Shown: positions 1 to 6,037 of the stretch, one piece after another | How the letters are laid out: every line of letters begins with the position of its first letter | Numbering within the stretch: the first letter of the stretch is position 1 | DNA from: Cyclobacteriaceae bacterium | GTDB lineage: Bacteria; Bacteroidota; Bacteroidia; Cytophagales; Cyclobacteriaceae | Reading direction: 5' to 3' | Assembly: GCA_947458795.1 (NCBI GenBank) | Contig: CANHCD010000137.1 | Location: 1-6,152 of the forward strand | DNA: 6,152 nucleotides | Translations under genes and position numbers: made by a program | Notes under the pieces: model-generated | The model's database searches: none | What the model saw: the letters and a program-made list of their open reading frames with translations, nothing else | What the model was told of the DNA's origin: nothing

Positions 1-1419
1 ATGCTCCGCTACATCAAGAAGCTGGAATCCAAAGACCTTTCCTTGGTGCACTCCATGATTTCCTTGGGTTCTTGCACCATGAAGTTGAATGCTACCGCCG
101 AAATGATCCCGGTGACTTGGCCTGAATTTGGCCAGATCCACCCTTTTGCGCCAATAGATCAGACAGAAGGCTACCAGGAGTTGTTTACTAACCTTAGAAC
201 TTGGTTGACCGAGATCACTGGTTTTGCAGACACCTCACTTCAGCCAAATTCTGGAGCTCAAGGTGAGTATGCAGGATTGATGGTGATTCGTGCCTATCAC
301 CTCAACAGAGGTGAAGGACATCGAAATGTAGCTTTGATACCTACTTCTGCGCATGGTACCAATCCAGCCTCTGCTGTGATGGCGGGCATGAAAGTGGTAT
401 TGGTGAATTGTGATGAAAAGGGCAACATTGATGTAGCAGATCTAAAAGCTAGAGCTGAAGAAAATGCAGGTGAACTTTCCTGCTTGATGGTAACCTACCC
501 TTCTACCCATGGGGTATTTGAAGAAGCAATTCAAGAAATATGTGCGACCATCCATTCGTATGGTGGTCAGGTATATATGGATGGCGCCAACATGAATGCT
601 CAGGTGGGGGTAACCTCTCCAGGACGTATTGGTGCGGATGTTTGCCACCTCAACCTACACAAAACCTTCTGTATTCCTCACGGTGGAGGAGGTCCTGGCA
701 TGGGTCCAATTTGCGTAGCTGCGCACCTTGCTCCTTTTCTCCCTAGCAACCCTTTGGTAAAAACTGGGGGTGAGCATGCCGTATCTTCGATTTCTTCCGC
801 TCCTTATGGAAGTGCAAGTATTCTTCCGATCTCCTATGCATACATCTCCATGATGGGAGGAGATGGACTTACCCGCGCAACACAGATCGCGATTTTGAAT
901 GCCAATTACATCAAAGAGCGATTGAGTGGAAATTACCCATTGCTTTACACAGGTTCAAAGGGTCGGGCAGCTCACGAAATGATTGTGGATTGCCGCTCCT
1001 TCAAAGAAGTAGGCGTAGAAGTGGAAGATATCGCCAAGCGCTTGATGGATTATGGATTCCATGCACCTACGGTATCCTTCCCTGTGGCAGGTACCTTGAT
1101 GATCGAGCCTACCGAATCAGAGACCAAAGCTGAATTGGACAAATTCTGTGATGCGATGCTCGCCATTCGTGAAGAAATCAGAGAAATTGAAGATGGAAGA
1201 GCGGATAAAGTAGAAAACGTGCTCAAAAACGCACCGCATACCGCAACAATGGTTTTGACTGGAACTTGGGAGATGCCTTATTCAAGAGAGAAGGCTGTAT
1301 TCCCTGCTCCTTTTGTCAAAGAGAACAAATTCTGGCCTACAGTACGAAGAATTGATTCTGCTTATGGAGACCGTAATTTGATCTGCAGCTGTATTCCTGT
1401 TGAAGAATATGCAAGCTAA
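1..1419 (+). CDS. gcvP: Glycine dehydrogenase (decarboxylating), P-protein of the glycine cleavage system, C-terminal half (5' truncated by window edge)
   Basis: P-protein is the cytoplasmic PLP enzyme that decarboxylates glycine and loads the aminomethyl group onto the lipoyl arm of H-protein (GcvH). The 472 visible residues cover the catalytic C-terminal half of a protein that is usually about 950-960 residues long. The first ATG is therefore an internal methionine and not the real start. Visible motifs, in window-residue numbering, are GSCTMKLNA at about 23-31, PNSGAQGEYAG at 82-92, SAHGTN at 116-121, DGANMNAQ at 194-201, the PLP-binding lysine K221 in NLHKTF, the glycine-rich HGGGGPGMGP at 227-236, and the C-terminal YGDRNLICSC at about 455-464. 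The MKLNATAEM form fits the long homodimeric P-protein. A split GcvPB subunit normally reads MKYNP here and has a different N-terminal extension. The stop TAA is followed within 20 bp by a terminator, so gcvP ends its transcript. GcvT and GcvH are not in view. Confidence 0.97.
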   Translation: MLRYIKKLESKDLSLVHSMISLGSCTMKLNATAEMIPVTWPEFGQIHPFAPIDQTEGYQELFTNLRTWLTEITGFADTSLQPNSGAQGEYAGLMVIRAYHLNRGEGHRNVALIPTSAHGTNPASAVMAGMKVVLVNCDEKGNIDVADLKARAEENAGELSCLMVTYPSTHGVFEEAIQEICATIHSYGGQVYMDGANMNAQVGVTSPGRIGADVCHLNLHKTFCIPHGGGGPGMGPICVAAHLAPFLPSNPLVKTGGEHAVSSISSAPYGSASILPISYAYISMMGGDGLTRATQIAILNANYIKERLSGNYPLLYTGSKGRAAHEMIVDCRSFKEVGVEVEDIAKRLMDYGFHAPTVSFPVAGTLMIEPTESETKAELDKFCDAMLAIREEIREIEDGRADKVENVLKNAPHTATMVLTGTWEMPYSREKAVFPAPFVKENKFWPTVRRIDSAYGDRNLICSCIPVEEYAS

Positions 1420-1438
1420 TTCATCAGCTAAATGAAAC

Positions 1439-1470
1439 AAAAAAGGCCCCGTACGTTCGGGGCCTTTTTT
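1439..1470. terminator. Bidirectional intrinsic terminator shared by gcvP and lipA
   Basis: Six A residues (1439-1444), then GGCCCC (1445-1450), an 8-nt loop, GGGGCC (1459-1464) and six T residues (1465-1470). The GC stem is perfect and extends to 12 bp if the A and T runs pair. It reads as a stem plus U-tract in both directions. It lies 20 bp past the gcvP stop and 10 bp past the lipA stop, so it can end both convergent transcripts. Confidence 0.93.
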
Positions 1471-1479
1471 GTTGATGTC

Positions 1480-2358
1480 TTACACATGCACATGTCGCTC
1501 TGCATGGTAGGAGGATCGAACAAGGGGGCCAGATTCCACGTACTTAAGGCCTCTTCGCAGCCCTTCCTCCTTGTATAAGGCAAAGGTGTCGGGATGGATA
1601 AACTCCGCAACTTCAATGTGCATTTTTGTAGGCTGTAGGTATTGGCCTAGGGTGAGGATGTCACAGCCATTTGCTGCCAAGTCATCCATCGCTTGGTAGA
1701 CCTCTTCCTGAGTTTCGCCAAATCCCAGCATGATTCCAGTTTTTGTTCGCTTACCTGCTTCTTTGGTACGCTTAATTTGTTCTAGGGAACGCTCGTATTT
1801 TGCTTGGGGGCGTACCATGCGGTAAAGCCTACCCACGGTTTCCATATTGTGTGATACTACTTCTTGACCACCTTCAATCATTCGGTACAGCGCATCCCAA
1901 TTATTTTTCACATCTGGGATAAGTGTTTCGATGGTGGTAGCTGGGGAGAGTTCTTTTGTCAGAACTACCGTTTGATACCAAATTTCTGCTCCTCGATCTT
2001 TAAGTTCGTCTCGATTTACTGAGGTGATGACCGCATGTTTTACACCCATCAATTGAATTGCTTCTGCTACCCGTCTAGGTTCGTCGGTATCGTACTCGTT
2101 TGGCCTTCCTGTAGCTACCGCGCAAAAAGAGCAAGATCGGGTACAAACATTCCCCAAGATCATGAATGTTGCGGTGCCAGCACCCCAGCACTCGCCCATA
2201 TTGGGGCAATTTCCACTTTCGCAGATGGTATGTAATTTATGTTGATCTACCAGTTTTCGCACCTTAGCGTATTCGGTCCCAACGGGTAGCTTTACCCGAA
2301 GCCAATCGGGTTTTTTGCGTTTGGTGGCTTCTTCAGAGATAACAGGTAATTCAATCAT
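1480..2358 (-). CDS. lipA: Lipoyl synthase (radical SAM)
   Basis: LipA inserts two sulfur atoms into an octanoyl group already attached to a carrier protein, such as GcvH or the E2 subunits of 2-oxoacid dehydrogenases. It uses S-adenosylmethionine radical chemistry and two 4Fe-4S clusters. The 292 residues match the usual family length. Auxiliary-cluster cysteines are C46, C51 and C57 in CESGNCPNMGEC. The radical SAM CxxxCxxC cysteines are C72, C76 and C79 in CTRSCSFC. The C-terminal RSSYHA motif (281-286) holds the family's conserved serine ligand of the auxiliary cluster. All key residues are present, so the enzyme should be active. The ATG at 2356-2358 gives a normal N-terminus and lies just downstream of a good -7 promoter box, which supports this start. 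The gene faces gcvP, whose partner H-protein needs the cofactor made here. No octanoyltransferase gene (lipB) is visible in the window. Confidence 0.98.
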   Translation of the reverse strand: MIELPVISEEATKRKKPDWLRVKLPVGTEYAKVRKLVDQHKLHTICESGNCPNMGECWGAGTATFMILGNVCTRSCSFCAVATGRPNEYDTDEPRRVAEAIQLMGVKHAVITSVNRDELKDRGAEIWYQTVVLTKELSPATTIETLIPDVKNNWDALYRMIEGGQEVVSHNMETVGRLYRMVRPQAKYERSLEQIKRTKEAGKRTKTGIMLGFGETQEEVYQAMDDLAANGCDILTLGQYLQPTKMHIEVAEFIHPDTFALYKEEGLRRGLKYVESGPLVRSSYHAERHVHV

Positions 2359-2375
2359 GGAATTAAAATTTGTTG

Positions 2376-2383
2376 CAAAGGTA
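2376..2383 (-). promoter_or_regulatory. Bacteroidota-type -7 promoter box for lipA
   Basis: Read on the minus strand the eight bases are TACCTTTG, an exact match to the TAnnTTTG -7 consensus of Bacteroidota housekeeping promoters. Seventeen bases separate it from the lipA ATG, so transcription would start about 10-12 nt before the ORF. I could not find a convincing -33 TTG at the usual distance. The nearest TTTTTG, at 2396-2401, is only 12 bp away, which is short. The box implies that lipA can be transcribed independently of the upstream exported-protein gene. Confidence 0.6.
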
Positions 2384-2415
2384 ATTTAGGGCCGACAAAA
2401 ACTCGCTTTTTTGAA

Positions 2416-3150
2416 TTACTTTCTGAATCCAAAGAATAAAGTAAAGTAGGCGGACTGAAAAAATTGTCTGTTTTCAGCAGTCTGGATAAGCGGAATTTTT
2501 TTCTGAAATCCTTCCAGCTGGTACCCTACTTCTAGTCCGGTGGCATTGCTTTTAAAAACTCCAAATTCAAAATAGAGCGCAGCTTTTGCCATTGCTCCAA
2601 TGGCTAGTTTGGACTGTCCTACCCCTTCCAAAAGCTGACCCGTGCCTAGGATATTAAACCTGCTTTGGTGAACGGCGGGATTGTAAGGTTCCACCACCGT
2701 TTCTACGCGATTTATCGCATACTCAATAAAGTAGGGAGCAATCAGTCCAATGGATGGCCCTACAGCAGCTAGTGCAGAAACCTGGACTCCCTGATTTGGA
2801 GCTTTCTTAAATAAAATGAGTTCTCTTCCGTAGTGTGGGCGTATGGCATAGAGGTAGTTTGATTTGCCAAAAATGTAATTGTTTCCCGTAACGGTGGTAT
2901 ACCGTACTTCTTTGGGGTGCTTTACATTGGCAAGTTCTAATCCAAAGTAGGCAAACTGTGAATCGTCGATACGGCTTCCTACTTTAAGGGCAAACCCACC
3001 TATCATTCCTCCATTGGTATTCTTATTGACTCCCAATAGGTATTCTCTATCGTATTCGTAATTGCCCACATCTTCTCGTTGCGCAAAGGCAGCGTTAGCC
3101 AAGAGGAGGAAAAATAAAGGGATTAGGAAATTCAGCTTGCTCATTCGCAT
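2416..3150 (-). CDS. Uncharacterised Sec-exported protein, probable outer-membrane beta-barrel
   Basis: I do not recognise a named family. The N-terminus is a clear signal peptide: MRMSK, then a hydrophobic core at about 7-20, then ANAAFA with likely cleavage after A23 (AFA|Q). No lipobox cysteine is seen. The mature part (about 220 residues) has no hydrophobic helix but many alternating, aromatic-rich stretches typical of amphipathic beta strands, for example at 49-70, 90-110 and 178-210. It ends in a strand reading AYFTLFFGFRK, with aromatic residues near the C-terminus as in BAM beta-signals. I infer a small outer-membrane barrel of perhaps eight strands. Two in-frame ATGs exist, at 3150 and 3144, and neither has a Shine-Dalgarno sequence, so the true start is uncertain by two codons. 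It lies 57 bp upstream of lipA on the same strand, so read-through into lipA is possible. Its function is unknown. Confidence 0.8.
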   Translation of the reverse strand: MRMSKLNFLIPLFFLLLANAAFAQREDVGNYEYDREYLLGVNKNTNGGMIGGFALKVGSRIDDSQFAYFGLELANVKHPKEVRYTTVTGNNYIFGKSNYLYAIRPHYGRELILFKKAPNQGVQVSALAAVGPSIGLIAPYFIEYAINRVETVVEPYNPAVHQSRFNILGTGQLLEGVGQSKLAIGAMAKAALYFEFGVFKSNATGLEVGYQLEGFQKKIPLIQTAENRQFFQSAYFTLFFGFRK

Positions 3151-3215
3151 TGGTCGAAAATAATACCCAATTTTGGTTATCTATCTTTATAACTGAAATT
3201 TAAAAGTAAGAGTTT
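3151..3215. promoter_or_regulatory. Divergent intergenic region holding promoters for the exported-protein gene and the osmC-like gene
   Basis: These 65 bp separate two genes that point away from each other, so both must be promoted from here or from inside the neighbouring gene. On the + strand TATCTTTA at 3182-3189 matches seven of eight positions of the Bacteroidota -7 box and would start transcription about 20 nt before the osmC-like ATG. I found no well-spaced -33 TTG. On the - strand only a weak TAttTTcG lies close to the start codon. The region's role is secure from gene orientation, but the exact boxes are not. Confidence 0.4.
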
Positions 3216-3620
3216 ATGCCCACTATAAAAAGTTCGTACCTAGGTAACTTGAGAACTCAAGCCACGCATGTTCTTTCAGGAAATGCACTGTTGACCGATG
3301 CACCCCTTGACAACAATGGAAAAGGTGAGGCATTTTCACCTACCGATTTGGTTGCTGCGGCCTTAGGAAGTTGTATGGTCACAATTATGGGGCTTGTTGC
3401 GGAGCGGGAAGGGATTTCCTTGGAGGGATTATCTTGGGAAGTCACAAAGATCATGCAAGGTGATCCAAGAAAAATTCGAGAGGTCCAGGTGAATTTTCAC
3501 TGGTCTGGCAGCGCATTTACTCCTGCATTGAGCCAGAAATTAAAAAATGCTGCCCGTACTTGTCCGGTAGCATTGAGTCTAGATCCTTCAATTGCTCAAA
3601 CGATCACCTTTGACTTTTAA
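3216..3620 (+). CDS. OsmC/Ohr-superfamily protein, probable thiol-dependent hydroperoxide reductase
   Basis: The 134 residues match the usual OsmC-like length of about 130-145. The two conserved redox cysteines are present: C53 in LGSCMVTIM, at the start of the central helix, and C116 in RTCPVALSL. The family's helix-borne acidic position is filled by E63 or E65 in AERE, and an N-terminal basic residue (R13) is available for the peroxidatic site. The SPTDLVAAALGSC stretch (41-53) is highly typical. Proteins of this family act as cytoplasmic dimers that reduce organic hydroperoxides through a reactive cysteine. Many members of the YhfA/OsmC-like branch have no proven substrate, so I do not assign osmC or ohr. 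No signal peptide or Shine-Dalgarno sequence is seen. The serine dehydratase gene begins 52 bp downstream on the same strand, which suggests a two-gene transcript. Confidence 0.92.
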   Translation: MPTIKSSYLGNLRTQATHVLSGNALLTDAPLDNNGKGEAFSPTDLVAAALGSCMVTIMGLVAEREGISLEGLSWEVTKIMQGDPRKIREVQVNFHWSGSAFTPALSQKLKNAARTCPVALSLDPSIAQTITFDF

Positions 3621-3672
3621 ACTCATCGAGAGTTTTTAGTCTAACCTTCGAAAGAAATAAACCCAAAGAATC

Positions 3673-4581
3673 ATGTCTTTTTTATTTGAAAGCTTTAGTG
3701 GATGGAAAAAATACTGCGAGGAGCAGTCTTTATCCTTAATTGATGTGGTGCTCGAATACGAGACGGCCCAAAAAGGGACAACTTCAGATCAGGTGATGCA
3801 GGGGCTACAAAAGGCCTATCAGGTTATGAAAGATGCCGTAAAGACAGGCTTGGAGCAGGAGATGAACTCTCGTTCCGGAATGATTACTAGCGGCGCAAAG
3901 AAAGTGTATAACCATCCGCTTACGGTGCTTTCACCAGAATTTCAGCGCTTAATTTCCAGGGCCTTGGCAGCCAAGGAGGTCAACTCTTGCATGGGTCGAG
4001 TAGTGGCTGCGCCTACTGCTGGAGCTTCGGGAATACTTCCAGGTACCTTGGTGACTTTGCAAGAAATTCATGGACTCTCAGATGCCAAGATTTGTGAAGG
4101 CTTACTTATAGGTGCTGGGATAGCCTTAATTATTGAACAAAAAGCAAGTTTGGCCGGCGCAGTCGGCGGTTGCCAAGCAGAAACGGGTTCGGCAGCTGCA
4201 ATGGCTTCAGGTGCAATTGTGTATTGTTTAGAAGGAACGACGGACCAACTATTTAATGCAGTGGCCATCACCATTCAATGCATGTTGGGTTTGGTTTGTG
4301 ATCCTGTGGCAGGTTTGGTAGAAGTTCCTTGTGTGGTACGTAATGCGAGTGCTGCAGCGATAGCGTTTAGTTCGGCACAAATAGCCTTAGCCAATGTAAG
4401 TGCGGTGATTCCCGTAGATGAATGCATTGAAGCGATGGGAGAGATCGGCGCATCCATGGAAAGCAGATACAAGGAAACGGCTATGGGAGGCTTAGCTGCG
4501 ACCTTGACAGGTCAAGAAATAGCGAAGCGGGTATTGATCCAAGATATTGAGATGCTTCCCGATGCCGAATCACTGGATTAG
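3673..4581 (+). CDS. sdaAA: L-serine ammonia-lyase (dehydratase), iron-sulfur-dependent, alpha subunit
   Basis: This enzyme deaminates L-serine to pyruvate and ammonia in the cytoplasm with an oxygen-sensitive 4Fe-4S cluster. The 302 residues match the catalytic alpha domain. RSGMITSGAKK (67-77) and APTAGASGILPG (113-124) are typical of its substrate and cluster region. The three cluster cysteines are C167 in GGCQAE, C209 in LVCDPVAG and C220 in VEVPC. Their spacing of 42 and 11 residues equals that of the cluster cysteines I recall from the Legionella pneumophila enzyme. The beta domain with its SSHT-type motif is absent, so this should be the two-subunit form, with the beta subunit (sdaAB) encoded outside the window. 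The ATG follows an A-rich stretch with no Shine-Dalgarno sequence. The gene is probably co-transcribed with the upstream osmC-like gene. Its last 12 bp overlap the 3' end of the opposing membrane-protein gene, which leaves no room for a terminator between them. Confidence 0.95.
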   Translation: MSFLFESFSGWKKYCEEQSLSLIDVVLEYETAQKGTTSDQVMQGLQKAYQVMKDAVKTGLEQEMNSRSGMITSGAKKVYNHPLTVLSPEFQRLISRALAAKEVNSCMGRVVAAPTAGASGILPGTLVTLQEIHGLSDAKICEGLLIGAGIALIIEQKASLAGAVGGCQAETGSAAAMASGAIVYCLEGTTDQLFNAVAITIQCMLGLVCDPVAGLVEVPCVVRNASAAAIAFSSAQIALANVSAVIPVDECIEAMGEIGASMESRYKETAMGGLAATLTGQEIAKRVLIQDIEMLPDAESLD

Positions 4582-5028
4582 GGCACTTATTGGGGGAAAT
4601 AGCAAGAGCCATTCGATAGAAAAACTAAAGATTGCTCCCCAGATGAGCCCGCTTAGTAGCATGTAAAGCAATATTTTCTTTTTATCTGATCCGAAGGAAA
4701 CCAGGATCAGGGTGCCTCCAATGGGGGTGAGGAGAATAGGTGTAAGTGCTGCAATTCCTACCTCTCCGTAAGAACTCCAGATTCGGACGATGCGACGATT
4801 TTTTTTAGTAAACACTTTCTTTTGGGAGCTGCTTCTTTTTTGTAGTGCTTTTTTTACGCGTGTACCTAGAAAGGTGAAAAAGGTCACACTGGTCATCATC
4901 CCTAGCACGCTTACGCCAATAATCTCCAATGGACTGTATCCTGCTGCTGCACCAAGTACAGGGCCAGCAAAAAACTTGATCAGGCAAAGCAAGTAAATTC
5001 CAAAAAAGGTAAAAAAGGCTTCGCTCAT
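4570..5028 (-). CDS. Small integral membrane protein of unknown function, four predicted helices
   Basis: I cannot assign a named family with confidence. The 152 residues contain hydrophobic segments at about 4-28, 33-56, 87-112 and 117-143. Between the second and third is a strongly basic loop (about 57-83, rich in K and R). By the positive-inside rule this loop should be cytoplasmic, which would place both termini there too if all four segments cross the membrane. The third segment reads YGEVGIAALTPILLTPIGGTLI and contains two prolines. Together with the short glycine-rich first half it loosely recalls DedA/VTT-type or 'small multidrug export' membrane proteins, with a possible re-entrant loop. 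That likeness is by eye only. There is no cleavable signal peptide. The stop codon lies inside the sdaAA coding sequence in the convergent orientation, with 12 bp of overlap. No strong promoter box was found upstream. Confidence 0.8.
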   Translation of the reverse strand: MSEAFFTFFGIYLLCLIKFFAGPVLGAAAGYSPLEIIGVSVLGMMTSVTFFTFLGTRVKKALQKRSSSQKKVFTKKNRRIVRIWSSYGEVGIAALTPILLTPIGGTLILVSFGSDKKKILLYMLLSGLIWGAIFSFSIEWLLLFPPISALIQ

Positions 5029-5215
5029 TTATTTTGTAGGGCTGGGATTTAGGTAGTAAAGTTGATCGATGGCAAACGATTAAAATGTCTGCATTTATAC
5101 TGAAGAAGTCGCGAGTAGCATTGCGTGATTCCTAGCAGATGGGTGTTTTTCAGTTGTTAAAGATAGCGTTGCACTTGCGAATTTCAATTTCTTGAAAGAT
5201 TAACGAATTGTTTAG
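5029..5215. other. 187-bp intergenic region between upp and the membrane-protein gene
   Basis: Both flanking genes are on the - strand, so this holds the 3' end of the upp transcript and probably the promoter of the membrane-protein gene. I see no strong GC-rich hairpin with a T-run after upp. Only weak AT-rich inverted repeats are present, such as TTTCAA/TTGAAA near 5185-5200. No TAnnTTTG box at a sensible distance from the 5028 start, no tRNA-like structure and no convincing short ORF were found. Confidence 0.45.
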
Positions 5216-5857
5216 TTACAGCTTCTCCCCGAAGGCTAAATCGCCGGCATCACCCAGTCCAGGAATGATGTAGGACTTTGAATTCAGCTTTTGATCTAGG
5301 CTGCCGAGCCATAAATTGTAAGGAACATTTAAGGTGTTGGTTAAGTGCTGAACACCTTCAGGAGCGGCAAATGCGGCGGCGATGTGGATTGCTTTGGGAG
5401 TACCATGTTCCAAAAGGGTTTTGAGAGCGGTTACACAGGATTGACCCGTGGCGAGCATGGGGTCTACAAGGATTAGCACCTTATTATCCAGGTTGGGGCT
5501 AGCATGATAGCCGAGGTTGACTCCTATTTTTTCCCCGTCCTCCTGCCGAAAAGCACCGATAAATCCACTTTCTGCTTGATCAAAAAGATTCAGAAATCCT
5601 TGGTAAAAGGGTAGTGCAGCCCGCAGGACAGCGACTAGGACTATCTGATCAACAGGTAACGCCATTTGTGCAGTTCCCAAAGGAGTCTGGACTTCTTTGG
5701 GGTGGTAGGTAAGGGCTTTGGAAACTTCGTAAGCAAGAAGCTCGCCCAGGCGTTCCAAGTTTTTTCGGAAACGCATGCGATCTTGCTGCGTTTGACTGTC
5801 TCGGAGTTCGGCTAAAAATTGATTGCCAATTGAAGGCTGTTCGGTAAGAATAAACAT
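5216..5857 (-). CDS. upp: Uracil phosphoribosyltransferase
   Basis: UPRT salvages uracil by joining it to PRPP, giving UMP and pyrophosphate in the cytoplasm. The 213 residues match the family length of about 208-217. The PRPP-binding loop is VDPMLATGQS (131-140), where many orthologs read ATGGS. The uracil-binding signature YIIPGLGDAGD spans 196-206 and is followed by LAFG near the C-terminus. VLRAALPF (78-85) corresponds to the conserved VLRAGL segment, and APEGV (165-169) is also typical. The start ATG at 5855-5857 is reasonable because MFILTEQPS fits the expected N-terminal strand, although no Shine-Dalgarno sequence is seen. The gene appears to stand alone: the upstream OmpA-family gene is closed by a terminator, and a 187-bp gap follows. 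It has no evident functional tie to the glycine/serine genes. Confidence 0.96.
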   Translation of the reverse strand: MFILTEQPSIGNQFLAELRDSQTQQDRMRFRKNLERLGELLAYEVSKALTYHPKEVQTPLGTAQMALPVDQIVLVAVLRAALPFYQGFLNLFDQAESGFIGAFRQEDGEKIGVNLGYHASPNLDNKVLILVDPMLATGQSCVTALKTLLEHGTPKAIHIAAAFAAPEGVQHLTNTLNVPYNLWLGSLDQKLNSKSYIIPGLGDAGDLAFGEKL

Positions 5858-5984
5858 GATTAAAGCTACCGAAAAGATTGGAAAAAGTGGTAGGGCAAAA
5901 AGCTAGAATCTCTGTGATAGGAGTTCTTATTTGAGATAATCTCCAAGAGTTTAATGGTTAGTGGTTTTCTGTATCTCGGAGCAC
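5858..5984. promoter_or_regulatory. Upstream region of upp, with a short palindrome
   Basis: This region must hold the upp promoter, because the OmpA-family gene further upstream ends in a terminator. On the - strand a TAGCTTTT at about 5900-5907 matches seven of eight positions of the Bacteroidota -7 box, without a clear -33 partner. A perfect 11-bp odd palindrome, GAGATAATCTC, lies at 5933-5943 and could be an operator or simply chance. No coding sequence is seen here. Confidence 0.35.
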
Positions 5985-6015
5985 AAAAAAAAGGCTGGAT
6001 AAAAATCCAGCCTTT
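5985..6015 (-). terminator. Intrinsic terminator of the OmpA-family gene
   Basis: A perfect inverted repeat pairs 5990-6000 (AAAGGCTGGAT) with 6005-6015 (ATCCAGCCTTT) around a 4-nt AAAA loop. On the - strand the stem runs into eight T residues (A on the + strand at 5985-5992), the classic stem plus U-tract. It begins 22 bp past the OmpA-family stop codon. On the + strand only three Ts follow the core stem, so it works mainly in the leftward direction. Confidence 0.9.
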
Positions 6016-6037
6016 CTATAAGATATTCGAAGAAATT

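Noticed and set aside
1..3. ATG at the first base as the true gcvP start
   Set aside because: The protein begins in the middle of a conserved P-protein segment, so the codon is an internal methionine created by the window boundary.
442..746. Overlapping open frames of about 68 codons on both strands inside gcvP
   Set aside because: They lie wholly within a well-conserved coding region in other frames, and their translations show no domain, start context or sensible composition.
1428..1616. A 62-codon open frame on the - strand covering the terminator and the end of lipA
   Set aside because: It runs through the bidirectional terminator and overlaps lipA in another frame. Its product looks random.
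2035..2235. A 66-codon + strand frame antisense to the Fe-S motif region of lipA
   Set aside because: It is a shadow of strongly conserved lipA codons and has no recognisable content.
3619..3637. AAACTC/GAGTTT hairpin followed by TT just after the osmC-like stop, a possible terminator before sdaAA
   Set aside because: The stem is only six base pairs with two G-C pairs, and the T-run is partly used in the stem. It is too weak to call, though mild attenuation cannot be excluded.
4068..4472. Two alanine/serine-rich antisense frames inside sdaAA
   Set aside because: Their composition simply mirrors the Ala/Gly/Val-rich sense protein, and no start signals or domain features support them.
4790..4996. 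Small frames on both strands inside the membrane-protein gene
   Set aside because: The membrane protein's frame has the clear helix pattern and charge distribution. The others lack this and overlap it entirely.
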